Origin: AWTP1-13 sp035762425
GTDB lineage: Bacteria > Pseudomonadota > Alphaproteobacteria > Rhizobiales > Hyphomicrobiaceae
Direction: 5' to 3'
NCBI GenBank assembly: GCA_035762425.1
Contig: DASTOW010000294.1
Coordinates: forward strand, 1 to 30,119
DNA: 30,119 nucleotides
This document shows, piece by piece, positions 14,803 through 22,703 of the stretch (positions are counted from its first letter, which is position 1; every line of letters starts with the position of its first letter). The notes under the pieces were generated by a model. That model saw only the letters and a list, made by a program, of their open reading frames with translations, was not told the DNA's origin and did no database searches. The position numbers and the translations under genes are program-made.

Positions 14803-16002
14803 ATGCTGCCAACATCGCTCGCCAAGTTGACTGTGACCGCCGGCGCCTTGGTGCTGGGCCTGGGCTCGGCCATGGCCCAGGACAAGATGCGTATCGGCTA
14901 CGCCATCTCCAAGACCGGCCCATTCACCGGGGGCGCCAGCGTAACCACGCTGCCCAACTATCAGCTGTGGGTGAAGGATGTGAACGACGCCGGCGGCATC
15001 TCCATCGGCGGCAAGAAGGTGCCCATCGAGATCGTTGAGTACGACGACCGATCCAACTCCGAGGAAGCCGTCAAGGCCATCGAGCGACTGGCGACGCAGG
15101 ACAAGGTCGACATTATCCTGCCGCCGTGGAGCACGGGCCTCAATCTGGCCGTCGGGCCAACCTTCAACCGTCTCGGCTATCCGCATCTGGCAGTAACCGC
15201 TGCCACCGACCGTGCTCCTGAGATGGCCAAGCGCTGGCCGAACAGCTTCTGGTTCCTTGGCGCGTCCAAGCCCGGTGCCGAGGCCCTGGTCGAGGTGCTG
15301 TCCAAGCTGAAGGCGGAAAACAAGATCGCTGGCAAGGTCGCCATGGTCTCGGTCGCCGACGCGTTCGGCATCGAGCTTGCGAGCGCCGCTCGACCCGCCA
15401 TGAAAGCCGCTGGCTTCGAGCTGGTGCTCGACAAGAGCTATCCGCTCGGAACGCAGGACATGCAGGCCATCGTCAAGGACGCGATGGCCTCCGGCGCCGA
15501 CAGCTTCGTTGCCTTCAGCTATCCGCCCGACACCATCGCCATTACCGATGCCGCCAAGGTGCTGGCCTACAATCCCAAGGTGTTCTACACGGCCGTCGGC
15601 ACGGCGTTCCCGCTGTTCAAGGCCAAGTTCGGCGCCAGCGCCGAAGGCGTGATGGGCGTGGGCGGCTGGAACGTCGATAGCCCCCTGCTGAAGGCCTACT
15701 TCAAACGCCATTCCGAGGTGATTGGCCGCGAGCCCGATCGCTGGGCGAGCCCAGTCACCTACGTCAGTCTGCAAATGCTCCAGCAAGCCATCGAGCGTGT
15801 GGGCAAGATCGACCACGCCGCCATCGTCAAGGAGCTGCAGAGCGGGACCTTCGACACGATCATGGGTAAGATCAAGCTCGACGGCAATGTCATGCCGATC
15901 GTGTGGTGGGTCGGCCAGTGGCAGGACGGCGAGTTCGTCGGCCTGGCACCCACCAAGTACGAAGGTGCCAAGGCGCCAAAGGCCAAACCTGACTGGAAAT
16001 AG
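14803..16002 (+). CDS. Branched-chain amino acid/aromatic-type ABC transporter binding protein (LivK-like)
   Basis: A 399-residue periplasmic binding protein of the type-I (Leu/Ile/Val-binding) fold. A Sec signal peptide ends at AMA near residue 25. The mature chain begins MRIGYAISKTGPFTGG and continues with NDAGGISIGGKKVPIEIVEYDD, the usual first-lobe pattern, and VDIILPPWSTGLNLAVGP. Its lobe II ends with a Lys/Pro-rich tail. GGGAGGG lies upstream of the ATG. In alphaproteobacteria many members bind aromatic acids or lignin monomers rather than amino acids; the aldehyde dehydrogenase in the operon makes an aromatic ligand attractive, but that is inference. It is the first gene after the divergent AraC promoter region, with no promoter I can call confidently. 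Confidence 0.9.
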   Translation: MLPTSLAKLTVTAGALVLGLGSAMAQDKMRIGYAISKTGPFTGGASVTTLPNYQLWVKDVNDAGGISIGGKKVPIEIVEYDDRSNSEEAVKAIERLATQDKVDIILPPWSTGLNLAVGPTFNRLGYPHLAVTAATDRAPEMAKRWPNSFWFLGASKPGAEALVEVLSKLKAENKIAGKVAMVSVADAFGIELASAARPAMKAAGFELVLDKSYPLGTQDMQAIVKDAMASGADSFVAFSYPPDTIAITDAAKVLAYNPKVFYTAVGTAFPLFKAKFGASAEGVMGVGGWNVDSPLLKAYFKRHSEVIGREPDRWASPVTYVSLQMLQQAIERVGKIDHAAIVKELQSGTFDTIMGKIKLDGNVMPIVWWVGQWQDGEFVGLAPTKYEGAKAPKAKPDWK

Positions 16003-16028
16003 CCCCGCGCAGGCTCGCAGGGACGGCC

Positions 16029-16910
16029 ATGCCCATGCTGCTCCTCGACATCCTTGTTTCCGGCCTCGTGTTGGGTGGTGTTTACGCGCTCATCAGCATG
16101 GGGCTGACGCTCCAGTATGGTGTCGCGCGCATCATGAACCTGGCCTATGGCGAGTTCCTGGTCGGGGCCGCGTTTATCGCCTTCTGGCTTTATACGGAAG
16201 TGAAGATAAGTCCGCTGCTCGGGCTCATCTTTGCGGTGCCGCTGGCCTTCCTCGCCAATTGGGCGATCTACCGCTGGCTGCTGACACCGCTCGTCACCCG
16301 CGCCAACAGCCGTGCCCAGCTCGAGGTCGACAGCATCCTGGCAACGTTTGGCTTGCTGTTTATTGTACAGGGTATCGCGCTCATTATTTTCGGCGGCCAG
16401 TACTACAGCTACGGTTACCTGGCGATCCCCGTGTCCATCCTCGGCACGCAGTTGGCGCTCAACCGCATCTTGGCGCTGTTGTTTGCTGTGCTGGTGGCAA
16501 TCGGCCTCTATTGGGGCCTCACGCGCACCCGCTCCGGTACGGCCATCCGCGCCATCGCCGTGGATCCCGATGCGGCCCGCCTGGTGGCCATCGATGTGCC
16601 CACCGCTTCGGCTTTCGCCTTCGCGCTTGGCGGAGCGCTGGTGGCTGCCGGCGGCGTGCTGGTCAGCATGTTCCTCACCTTCAATGCGGCGATGGGCGTC
16701 GTCTTCACGATGAAGGCGCTGATCGTCGTCATTGTCGGAGGCCTCGGCAACATTATGGGCGCGCTCGCCGTGGGTCTGGCGCTCGGCGTCATCGAGACCT
16801 CCGTCTCGCGGCTGGTCGATCCGGGGCTCACGCTGGCCGCTACCTACGCGCTGTTCATGGTTGCCCTGCTGCTGCGCCCGCAAGGTATCTTCCGGAGCCT
16901 GGCGCGGTGA
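16029..16910 (+). CDS. Liv-type ABC transporter permease (LivH-like)
   Basis: A 293-residue, multi-pass inner-membrane permease. The opening DILVSGLVLGGVYALISMGLTLQYGV and NLAYGEFLVGAAF are diagnostic of LivH, as is the GGLGNIMGALAVGLALGVIE segment near the end, which contacts the ATPase. AGGGA precedes the ATG, 26 bp after the binding protein stop. Its TGA overlaps the GTG start of the next gene (GTGA), so the permease and the LivM-LivG fusion are translationally coupled. Confidence 0.93.
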   Translation: MPMLLLDILVSGLVLGGVYALISMGLTLQYGVARIMNLAYGEFLVGAAFIAFWLYTEVKISPLLGLIFAVPLAFLANWAIYRWLLTPLVTRANSRAQLEVDSILATFGLLFIVQGIALIIFGGQYYSYGYLAIPVSILGTQLALNRILALLFAVLVAIGLYWGLTRTRSGTAIRAIAVDPDAARLVAIDVPTASAFAFALGGALVAAGGVLVSMFLTFNAAMGVVFTMKALIVVIVGGLGNIMGALAVGLALGVIETSVSRLVDPGLTLAATYALFMVALLLRPQGIFRSLAR

Positions 16911-18586
16911 GCCTCAAACACGCACCGCTCATCGCCCTCGGCCTGGTCGGCGCCCTGCTGCTCGCCGGACTGCCGTTGCTCGCCAGCGGCTACGTGCTGG
17001 CGCTCGCCATCAGCATGCTCAGCTTCACGGCGCTGGCGACGGCGTGGTCGCTGTTTTGTGGTCCGACCCACTACATCTCCCTCGCCAGCGCTGCCTTCTT
17101 CGGTCTTGGTGCCTATATGGCGGCCATCTTCGCCGAACAGGTGCCGTGGGTGATCGTACTGTTCATTGCCGCCGGCGCCGGCCTGGCCGTGGCGCTGGTG
17201 GTGGGCCTGTCGACACTGAGATTGTCTGGCGTCTATTTCGCCATCTTCACATTTGGCCTGGCCGAACTCGTGCGCCAGCTGGTGGTCTGGTACGAAGTCA
17301 ACATCAAGGGCACGATGGGGCGCTACCTGTTTCTCGATATGTCGCAGGCCGCCATCTACTGGCAACTACTGGCCCTGACCGCCGCGACGCTTGCCGTTAG
17401 CTGGCTGGTTGGGCGCTCGCGCCTCGGCCTTGCGGCGCGAGTGATCGGCGACGACGAGGTGGTCGCCCGCCACAGCGGCATCGACACGACGCGTGTCAAG
17501 GTTGTTCTGTTCGCGCTGAGCTGCGCCATCATGGCGCTGACCGGCGCCATCATGGCCCCGCGTTGGACCTATATCGACCCTGCCATCGCCTTCAACCCGA
17601 TGATCTCCTTTCAGGTCGTCATCATGGCGTTGCTGGGTGGTGCGGGCGCCCTGTTCGGACCGGCGCTCGGCGCCATACCGCTGGTCGTACTGTTCGAGCT
17701 GCTGACCGCCAATTTCCCGAACGCCTTCAGCGTACTGCTCGGCATCGCCTTCATCGTCATCGTCTACGGCCTGCCACGCGGCGTGATCGGCCTGCTGCAC
17801 GACTGGTCGCCCCGGCGCGAGCGCCCGAGGCTGGCAACACCTGCCCCGTTCGCCAGCCAAACGTCCATTCTGGCGGTCGATGGCTTGCACAAATCCTTTG
17901 GCGGCCTGCGGGCCGTCGATGACGTCTCGTTTCGCGTCGAGCTCGGCGAGATCGTGGGACTGATCGGCCCCAACGGGTCGGGCAAGACCACCGTGCTCAA
18001 TCTGATCTCGGGCGCCCTCCGGCCGGACGCAGGGCAGATCCGCTTTGAGGGCCGCTCGATCGACAAAGCCCAACCCTACAGGATCGCCATGGGCGGCATC
18101 GCGCGCACGTTCCAGCTGGTGCGCGTACTGCCGTCGATGAGCCTGCGCGACAACATCTCCCCGAGCCTAGCCTTCCGCGCCATACCGGCGACCGGCTGCA
18201 GCGCCGATGTCGCCACCGACCGCCTGTTGCAACGGGTTGGCCTCCACCACTGCTCTGAGACGCGCGCGGCCGAGCTGACCTACATCGACCAGAAGCGCCT
18301 GGAGCTGGCCCGCGCGCTGGCGCTGCAGCCGAAACTGCTGCTGCTCGACGAGTGGCTGGCAGGCCTCAACCCGACAGAGCTGGAAGAGGGAATTTCCCTA
18401 ATCCAGTCGCTGCGGCATGACGGCGTCAGCATCGTCATGGTCGAGCACGTGATGCACGCTATTCGCGCGCTCTGCGACCGGTGCGTCGTCATGAGCGCGG
18501 GCCGCGTTATAGCCGCCGGCGTCCCGCACCATGCGTTGTGCGAGCCAGAGGTCGTGCGCGCCTACCTCGGAGAGGCCGATGCTTGA
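16907..18586 (+). CDS. LivM-LivG fusion: Liv-type permease and ATPase in one polypeptide
   Basis: A 559-residue protein. Residues 1-300 are a LivM permease (YVLALAISMLSFTALATAWS, THYISLASAAFFGLGAYMA, GGAGALFGPALGAIPLVVLF). After a short linker (PRRERPRLATPAP), residues 321-559 are a LivG ATPase with Walker A GPNGSGKTT (354-362), Q-loop in ARTFQLVRVLPSMSLRDN, Walker B LLLLDE (Asp481, Glu482) and switch His in VMVEHVMHAI. The signature is unusual: LTYIDQ (457-462) replaces LSxGQ and lacks the glycine, and WLAGLNP follows Walker B in place of PxAGLNP. Fused LivM-LivG forms occur in this transporter family. The GTG start at 16907 overlaps the LivH stop; the frame is open further upstream but that part is antifamily sequence inside LivK and LivH. 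Confidence 0.88.
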   Translation: MSLKHAPLIALGLVGALLLAGLPLLASGYVLALAISMLSFTALATAWSLFCGPTHYISLASAAFFGLGAYMAAIFAEQVPWVIVLFIAAGAGLAVALVVGLSTLRLSGVYFAIFTFGLAELVRQLVVWYEVNIKGTMGRYLFLDMSQAAIYWQLLALTAATLAVSWLVGRSRLGLAARVIGDDEVVARHSGIDTTRVKVVLFALSCAIMALTGAIMAPRWTYIDPAIAFNPMISFQVVIMALLGGAGALFGPALGAIPLVVLFELLTANFPNAFSVLLGIAFIVIVYGLPRGVIGLLHDWSPRRERPRLATPAPFASQTSILAVDGLHKSFGGLRAVDDVSFRVELGEIVGLIGPNGSGKTTVLNLISGALRPDAGQIRFEGRSIDKAQPYRIAMGGIARTFQLVRVLPSMSLRDNISPSLAFRAIPATGCSADVATDRLLQRVGLHHCSETRAAELTYIDQKRLELARALALQPKLLLLDEWLAGLNPTELEEGISLIQSLRHDGVSIVMVEHVMHAIRALCDRCVVMSAGRVIAAGVPHHALCEPEVVRAYLGEADA

Positions 18587-20879
18587 GGTAGCGGGCCTGT
18601 CGGTGAGCTACGGCCAGCATCGCGCCTTGTCGGACATCGGCCTGCGCGTCGGCGCCGGCGAGATCGTCGCCGTGCTGGGCGCCAACGGCGCCGGCAAGAC
18701 GACGCTGCTGAAAGCCATCGCCGGCCTCATCAATCGGGCTCCCGGTGCATCGCTCAAACTTGGCGATGTGGAGCTCGGCGTGCTTGAGCCGCACGAGATC
18801 GTGGAAGCCGGGGTTTGCCTCGTTCCAGAGGGACGCGGCATCTTCGGCGATCTCACGGTCCGCGAAAACCTGCTGCTTGGTGCCTATCCCGCCCGCGCCC
18901 GCCGGGGCGAGAACGCGACACTGGTCACCGTCTTGCGTCTGTTCCCGCGACTGGAGGAACGCGCTTCCCAGCGCGCCGGCACCATGTCCGGGGGCGAGCA
19001 GCAGATGGTGGCTATCGGCCGGGCGCTGATGTCCTCGCCGGCGATCCTGCTCCTCGACGAGCCTTGCCTGGGCCTGGCGCCGCTGCTGCGCAAGGAGCTC
19101 TTCCACGCGCTCGTGCGCATTCGCGCCACCGGCCCAGCCATTCTCCTGGTCGAGCAGAACGCACGGCAAAGCCTGGCCATAGCCGATCGCGGCTATGTTA
19201 TCGAGAACGGCCGCAACGCCGGCGAGGGCAGCGCTTTAGAGCTCGCCGACGATCCTGCCATCCAGCGCGCTTACCTCGGCGGCGCCGTGGCGACCGGCGC
19301 GCGACGGCTCGGCGGCAACAACGGCAACGCCATTGTGCGCGTGGCGAGCGCCGAGCCAACACCGCTCATTGCCATCGTCGCAACGCCCACGAGCATAGCA
19401 TCTGCCCGTACGCGAACGGAGACGCACATGAACGCCATCAATCTCTTCATCGGCGGCAAGGATCGCCCGGCCACGGGCAACGGCGTGTACCAGCGCTGCA
19501 ACCCGGTCTCGGGCGAGGTCGCCAGCACCGTCGCTGCTGCCACCGTCGAGGATGCCATTCGAGCCGCCGACGCGGCTGCGGCTGCCTTCCCGGCCTGGTC
19601 GGCTCTGGGGCCGACCGAGCGGCGCGCGCGCCTGGAGAGGGCCGCCACCATACTAGCCAGCCGTGCCGAGGAGTTCACCGGCCTGATGATGGGCGAGGTC
19701 GGCGCCACCGCTGGATGGGCTGGCTTCAATGTCATGCTGGCGGCCGGCATGCTGCGTGAGGCCGCAGCCATGACCACGCAGATCGCCGGCGAGGTGATCC
19801 CCACCGACAAGCCCAACAATCTTGCCATGGCCTTCCGCCAGCCGGTCGGCGTCGTGCTTGGCATCGCGCCGTGGAATGCACCGGTGATCCTCGGGGTCCG
19901 GGCCATCGCCATGCCGCTTGCCTGCGGCAACACGGTGGTGCTGAAGGCCTCGGAGATCAGCCCTGGCGTGCATCGACTGATCGGCCAGTGCCTTGCCGAG
20001 GCAGGGCTCGGCGACGGCGTCGTCAATGTCCTCACCAATGCTCCCGAAGATGCACAAGCCATCGTCGAAGCGCTGATCGGGCATACCGCCATCCGGCGCG
20101 TGAATTTCACGGGCTCGACGCGCGTGGGCCGCATTGTCGCACAGATGGCTGCCAGGCATCTCAAGCGCGCCCTGCTCGAGCTGGGCGGCAAGGCGCCCCT
20201 CGTCATCCTCGACGATGCGGATCTTGACGAGGCCGTGAAAGCGGCGGCCTTCGGCTCTTTCATGAACCAAGGGCAGATCTGCATGTCGACTGAACGTATC
20301 GTCGTCGACGAAGCGGTGGCCGACGCGTTCGTCGAGAGGTTCGCCGCCAAGGCGAAATCGTTGCCGAGCGGCGATCCCCGCACAGGCAACGTGGTGTTGG
20401 GCTCGCTGGTCGGCCCACAGGCCGCTGACCGGGTCAATGCGCTGATCGCTGACGCCCTAGCCAAGGGCGCCAAACTGGTCGCCGGCGGCGTGAGCCCAGG
20501 CACCGTCCTGCCGGCGACGATTGTTGATCACGTCACGCCCAGCATGCGCATCTACGGCGAGGAGAGCTTTGGTCCGGTTGCTACCGTTGTGCGCGTCGGC
20601 AGTACGGACGAAGCTGTCCGCGTCGCCAATGATACGGAGTACGGATTGGCCGCTGCCGTCTTCGGCCGCGACATCGCGCGGGCTCTGGCCGTGGCGCGTC
20701 GCATCGAGAGCGGCATCTGCCATATCAACGCGCCGACCGTGCACGATGAGCCGCAGATGCCGTTCGGCGGCATGAAGGCGTCGGGTTATGGCCGCTTCGG
20801 CGGCAAGGCAGCCATTGATGAGTTCACTGAGCTGCGCTGGGTCACCATCCAGACCGGACCACGCCCCTATCCGTTCTAA
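18579..20879 (+). CDS. LivF-type ATPase reading without a stop into an aldehyde dehydrogenase
   Basis: The frame from the ATG at 18579 encodes 766 residues. Residues 1-234 are a complete LivF ATPase: Walker A GANGAGKTT (34-42), ARENLLLGAY-like region VRENLLLGAY, signature TMSGGEQQM, Walker B ILLLDEPCLGLAP, and the closing AYLG (231-234) where the family normally ends. About 49 residues of Gly/Ala/Thr-rich sequence without a known domain follow, then a full aldehyde dehydrogenase from residue 284. No stop codon separates them. Either this is a true ATPase-enzyme fusion, or LivF lost its stop and the dehydrogenase is also made from its own start at 19428. It overlaps the LivM-LivG gene by 8 bp. 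Confidence 0.75.
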   Translation: MLEVAGLSVSYGQHRALSDIGLRVGAGEIVAVLGANGAGKTTLLKAIAGLINRAPGASLKLGDVELGVLEPHEIVEAGVCLVPEGRGIFGDLTVRENLLLGAYPARARRGENATLVTVLRLFPRLEERASQRAGTMSGGEQQMVAIGRALMSSPAILLLDEPCLGLAPLLRKELFHALVRIRATGPAILLVEQNARQSLAIADRGYVIENGRNAGEGSALELADDPAIQRAYLGGAVATGARRLGGNNGNAIVRVASAEPTPLIAIVATPTSIASARTRTETHMNAINLFIGGKDRPATGNGVYQRCNPVSGEVASTVAAATVEDAIRAADAAAAAFPAWSALGPTERRARLERAATILASRAEEFTGLMMGEVGATAGWAGFNVMLAAGMLREAAAMTTQIAGEVIPTDKPNNLAMAFRQPVGVVLGIAPWNAPVILGVRAIAMPLACGNTVVLKASEISPGVHRLIGQCLAEAGLGDGVVNVLTNAPEDAQAIVEALIGHTAIRRVNFTGSTRVGRIVAQMAARHLKRALLELGGKAPLVILDDADLDEAVKAAAFGSFMNQGQICMSTERIVVDEAVADAFVERFAAKAKSLPSGDPRTGNVVLGSLVGPQAADRVNALIADALAKGAKLVAGGVSPGTVLPATIVDHVTPSMRIYGEESFGPVATVVRVGSTDEAVRVANDTEYGLAAAVFGRDIARALAVARRIESGICHINAPTVHDEPQMPFGGMKASGYGRFGGKAAIDEFTELRWVTIQTGPRPYPF
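19428..20879 (+). CDS. Aldehyde dehydrogenase, salicylaldehyde/vanillin dehydrogenase type (internal start of the LivF frame)
   Basis: A 483-residue NAD(P)-dependent aldehyde dehydrogenase. GGKDRPATGNGVYQRCNPV opens the fold and GIAPWNAP starts the cofactor domain. FTGSTRVGR binds nucleotide, Glu251 (LELGGKAP) is the general base and Cys285 (NQGQICMSTER) the nucleophile. The C-terminal ICHINAPTVHDEPQMPFGGM and GYGRFGG are typical of salicylaldehyde, benzaldehyde and vanillin dehydrogenases, so the substrate is probably an aromatic aldehyde oxidised to its acid. GGAGA (19418-19422) lies 5 bp before this ATG, which argues that it can be translated independently although the LivF frame reads straight into it. 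Length is normal for the family. It is the last gene of the importer operon. Confidence 0.85.
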   Translation: MNAINLFIGGKDRPATGNGVYQRCNPVSGEVASTVAAATVEDAIRAADAAAAAFPAWSALGPTERRARLERAATILASRAEEFTGLMMGEVGATAGWAGFNVMLAAGMLREAAAMTTQIAGEVIPTDKPNNLAMAFRQPVGVVLGIAPWNAPVILGVRAIAMPLACGNTVVLKASEISPGVHRLIGQCLAEAGLGDGVVNVLTNAPEDAQAIVEALIGHTAIRRVNFTGSTRVGRIVAQMAARHLKRALLELGGKAPLVILDDADLDEAVKAAAFGSFMNQGQICMSTERIVVDEAVADAFVERFAAKAKSLPSGDPRTGNVVLGSLVGPQAADRVNALIADALAKGAKLVAGGVSPGTVLPATIVDHVTPSMRIYGEESFGPVATVVRVGSTDEAVRVANDTEYGLAAAVFGRDIARALAVARRIESGICHINAPTVHDEPQMPFGGMKASGYGRFGGKAAIDEFTELRWVTIQTGPRPYPF

Positions 20880-20888
20880 TTAACGCCT

Positions 20889-20902
20889 GGGGGCCTGCCC
20901 CC
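20889..20902. terminator. GC hairpin after the importer operon
   Basis: GGGGGCCTGCCCCC, starting 10 bp after the TAA of the aldehyde dehydrogenase. It can form a 5-bp GC stem with a 4-nt loop. Position fits a terminator; the lack of a T-tract weakens the case. Confidence 0.4.
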
Positions 20903-20951
20903 GGGGCGACCGCAGAGTCACCGCGCGTGATGGACAACATGACGTGGAACC

Positions 20952-20977
20952 GGCACCACCTGCCAAGCAGTGGTGCC
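20952..20977. repeat. Perfect 8-bp stem-loop
   Basis: GGCACCAC, a 10-nt loop (ctgccaagca), then GTGGTGCC. The arms are exactly complementary. It could be a second terminator element or an operator for the downstream PLP enzyme gene. Confidence 0.45.
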
Positions 20978-21077
20978 TATCGCCCAACCGACGCAGGGCA
21001 ACCCGACCGATCAGTGCACCCGCGATCGGCCCGGGTACCGTTTGACCTGGCGGCGCCGTCGCCGGCTGGCGATCGAT

Positions 21078-21108
21078 CGGGCGCTTGAGCCAGCGGGCGC
21101 TTGAGCCA
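21078..21108. repeat. Tandem direct repeat, 15 bp, two copies
   Basis: CGGGCGCTTGAGCCA occurs at 21078-21092 and again at 21094-21108, identical, with a 16-bp period. The period is not a multiple of 10.5, so it is an uncertain fit to paired protein sites; a recent slippage duplication is equally likely. Confidence 0.7.
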
Positions 21109-21320
21109 ACGCGCTAAGCCACAGCATCAGCAAACACCCCTGCACCTCGGTGGCGCATGTGATCTGCCGGCCGGGCCCATACCTCTATCCGCGATAGGCC
21201 CGTGTGACCGCAACGGCACTGCACGACCATGTTGCCGGGAAATCGAGAACACGAAGCCGTTATCGCGGTAACGGACAGGCCTGCAGCTGCGAACTTCGAT
21301 TTGGTGAGCGTGTTGCGGAG

Positions 21321-22601
21321 ATGCACGTGAGTGTCAACGGTTTTGAGCGCATCGGGCCCAAACGTGCGCGCGGTGTTGTGTCGAGCACGGCCGGCGAAAA
21401 GGTAGCGCGCTTGTCGGGCCGTGTTGCACATGGGGTAGCGCCAAGCACCGATCGCGTGCCGTTGCACCGTCCGAGACCCGAGACGATCGCGGCGCAAGCC
21501 GGAGGCGTGGTCGATGCAGCAACCGGCGCTGTGGTGCCGCCCATCCACGTGGCCACGACCTTCGTACGCGATGCCGACAATCAATACCGGCGCGGCTACT
21601 GCTATGGCCGCTCGGACAACGCCACGGTGCGGCAGGTGGAGGATGTGCTGACCGAGCTGGAGCTGGGCAAAGCCACGCTCATGTTCGCCTCCGGCATGGC
21701 CGCGGCGGCCGCCGTCTTTCTGGCGCTGCAACGTCCCGCCCACATCGTGGCCCCCACCGCCATGTACTGGGGCTTGCGCCAGTGGCTGACGCAGGACGCA
21801 GCAGGCCACGGCATTGAAGCGACCTTCGTCGATGCCGGCGATCCCCTGGCCCTGCGGGGTGCCATCCGCCCCGGCCGCACACGGCTCGTCTGGATCGAGA
21901 CCCCATCCAACCCGCTATGGACCATTACCGACATCGCTGAGGCGGCTCGCATCGCCCACGCAGCCGGTGCGCTGCTGGCAGTCGACTCGACGGTCCCCAC
22001 GCCTGTACTCAGCCGCCCGATCGCATTGGGCGCCGACTTGGTCCTGCACTCGGCCACCAAGTATCTGAACGGGCACTCCGACGTGGTGGCCGGGGCTATC
22101 GTGTTCGCCGGCACCGGCGCCATATTTGAGCAAGCCGCCAGGCTGCGCACCATGCTGGGCAGCATCCTGGGATCATTCGAAGCCGCGCTGCTGCTGCGTG
22201 GCATGCGCACATTGCATGTGCGCGTGCGCCACCAGTCCGCCTCGGCCATGACTATTGCCAGGCACTTTCGCGATCATCCGGCCATCGCCCGCGTTCTCTA
22301 TCCGGGGCTTGCCACCCATCCCGGTCACGCCATCGCGTCGCGCCAGATGCACGGCGTGTTCGGCGGCATGCTGTCGATGCGCTTCAAAGGCGGCCAAGCC
22401 GCTGCCGTCGCCACCGCGGCCGCCATGCAGGTCTGGAAGCGGGCAACGTCGCTTGGCGGCGTCGAAAGCTTGGTCGAGCACCGCTCCAGCATCGAGGGTG
22501 CGGGCAGTCCGTGCCCGTCCGATCTGCTGCGTTTCTCGGTGGGTCTGGAGGACGTCGGGGACCTGATCGCCGACATCGAGCGGTCCCTGCCGGCGGCCTG
22601 A
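21321..22601 (+). CDS. Cys/Met-metabolism PLP-dependent enzyme (cystathionine gamma-synthase family)
   Basis: A fold-type I PLP enzyme; with the ATG at 21321 it has 426 residues. The core begins near residue 53 (RPETIAAQAGG) and shows GAVVPPIHVATTF, YGRSDNATVRQVEDVLTELE, FASGMAAAAAVFLAL, ETPSNPLWTITDI, LAVDSTVPTPVLSRP and SATKYLNGHSDVVAG, in which Lys247 would hold PLP. ETPSNP and the GHSDVVAG loop are shared by cystathionine synthases/lyases and methionine gamma-lyase, so the reaction cannot be narrowed. The N-terminal 50 residues are Arg-rich and unlike the family; a later GTG at 21456 would give a normal length of about 381 residues. It precedes the transferase operon by 102 bp on the same strand and may or may not be co-transcribed. 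Confidence 0.85.
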   Translation: MHVSVNGFERIGPKRARGVVSSTAGEKVARLSGRVAHGVAPSTDRVPLHRPRPETIAAQAGGVVDAATGAVVPPIHVATTFVRDADNQYRRGYCYGRSDNATVRQVEDVLTELELGKATLMFASGMAAAAAVFLALQRPAHIVAPTAMYWGLRQWLTQDAAGHGIEATFVDAGDPLALRGAIRPGRTRLVWIETPSNPLWTITDIAEAARIAHAAGALLAVDSTVPTPVLSRPIALGADLVLHSATKYLNGHSDVVAGAIVFAGTGAIFEQAARLRTMLGSILGSFEAALLLRGMRTLHVRVRHQSASAMTIARHFRDHPAIARVLYPGLATHPGHAIASRQMHGVFGGMLSMRFKGGQAAAVATAAAMQVWKRATSLGGVESLVEHRSSIEGAGSPCPSDLLRFSVGLEDVGDLIADIERSLPAA

Positions 22602-22703
22602 TCGCGTGCGACACGCAACACTTTGTCGTGAGGCTTGTAACGCTCAAGCGACCTCCGACCGAATAGCGCACAACGGCCGACAGCAGCCATCAGGATGGAA
22701 CCG

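Larger units (their letters stand above)
20880..21320. other. 441-bp intergenic region with stem-loops and short repeats
   Basis: No gene I can support lies here. Its structures are GGGGG-CCTG-CCCCC (20889-20902) right after the dehydrogenase stop, an 8-bp stem-loop (20952-20977), spaced half-sites CCGATC and GATCGG (21007-21029), a 15-bp tandem repeat (21078-21108) and CTATC-cgc-GATAG near 21185. The first could terminate the importer operon; the promoter for the PLP enzyme should lie in the right half. Confidence 0.5.

Noticed and set aside
14674..15816. Long minus-strand open frame opposite the LivK-like gene
   Set aside because: Composition and lack of motifs mark it as a shadow; the plus-strand frame has a signal peptide and family motifs.
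15722..16906. Upstream open extension of the LivM-LivG frame
   Set aside because: It lies inside the LivK and LivH genes in another frame and has random Arg/Pro/Ser-rich composition; the GTG at 16907 overlapping the LivH stop is the natural start.
19271..20503. 410-codon minus-strand open frame opposite the aldehyde dehydrogenase
   Set aside because: No recognisable domain; the plus strand has complete catalytic motifs throughout the same span.
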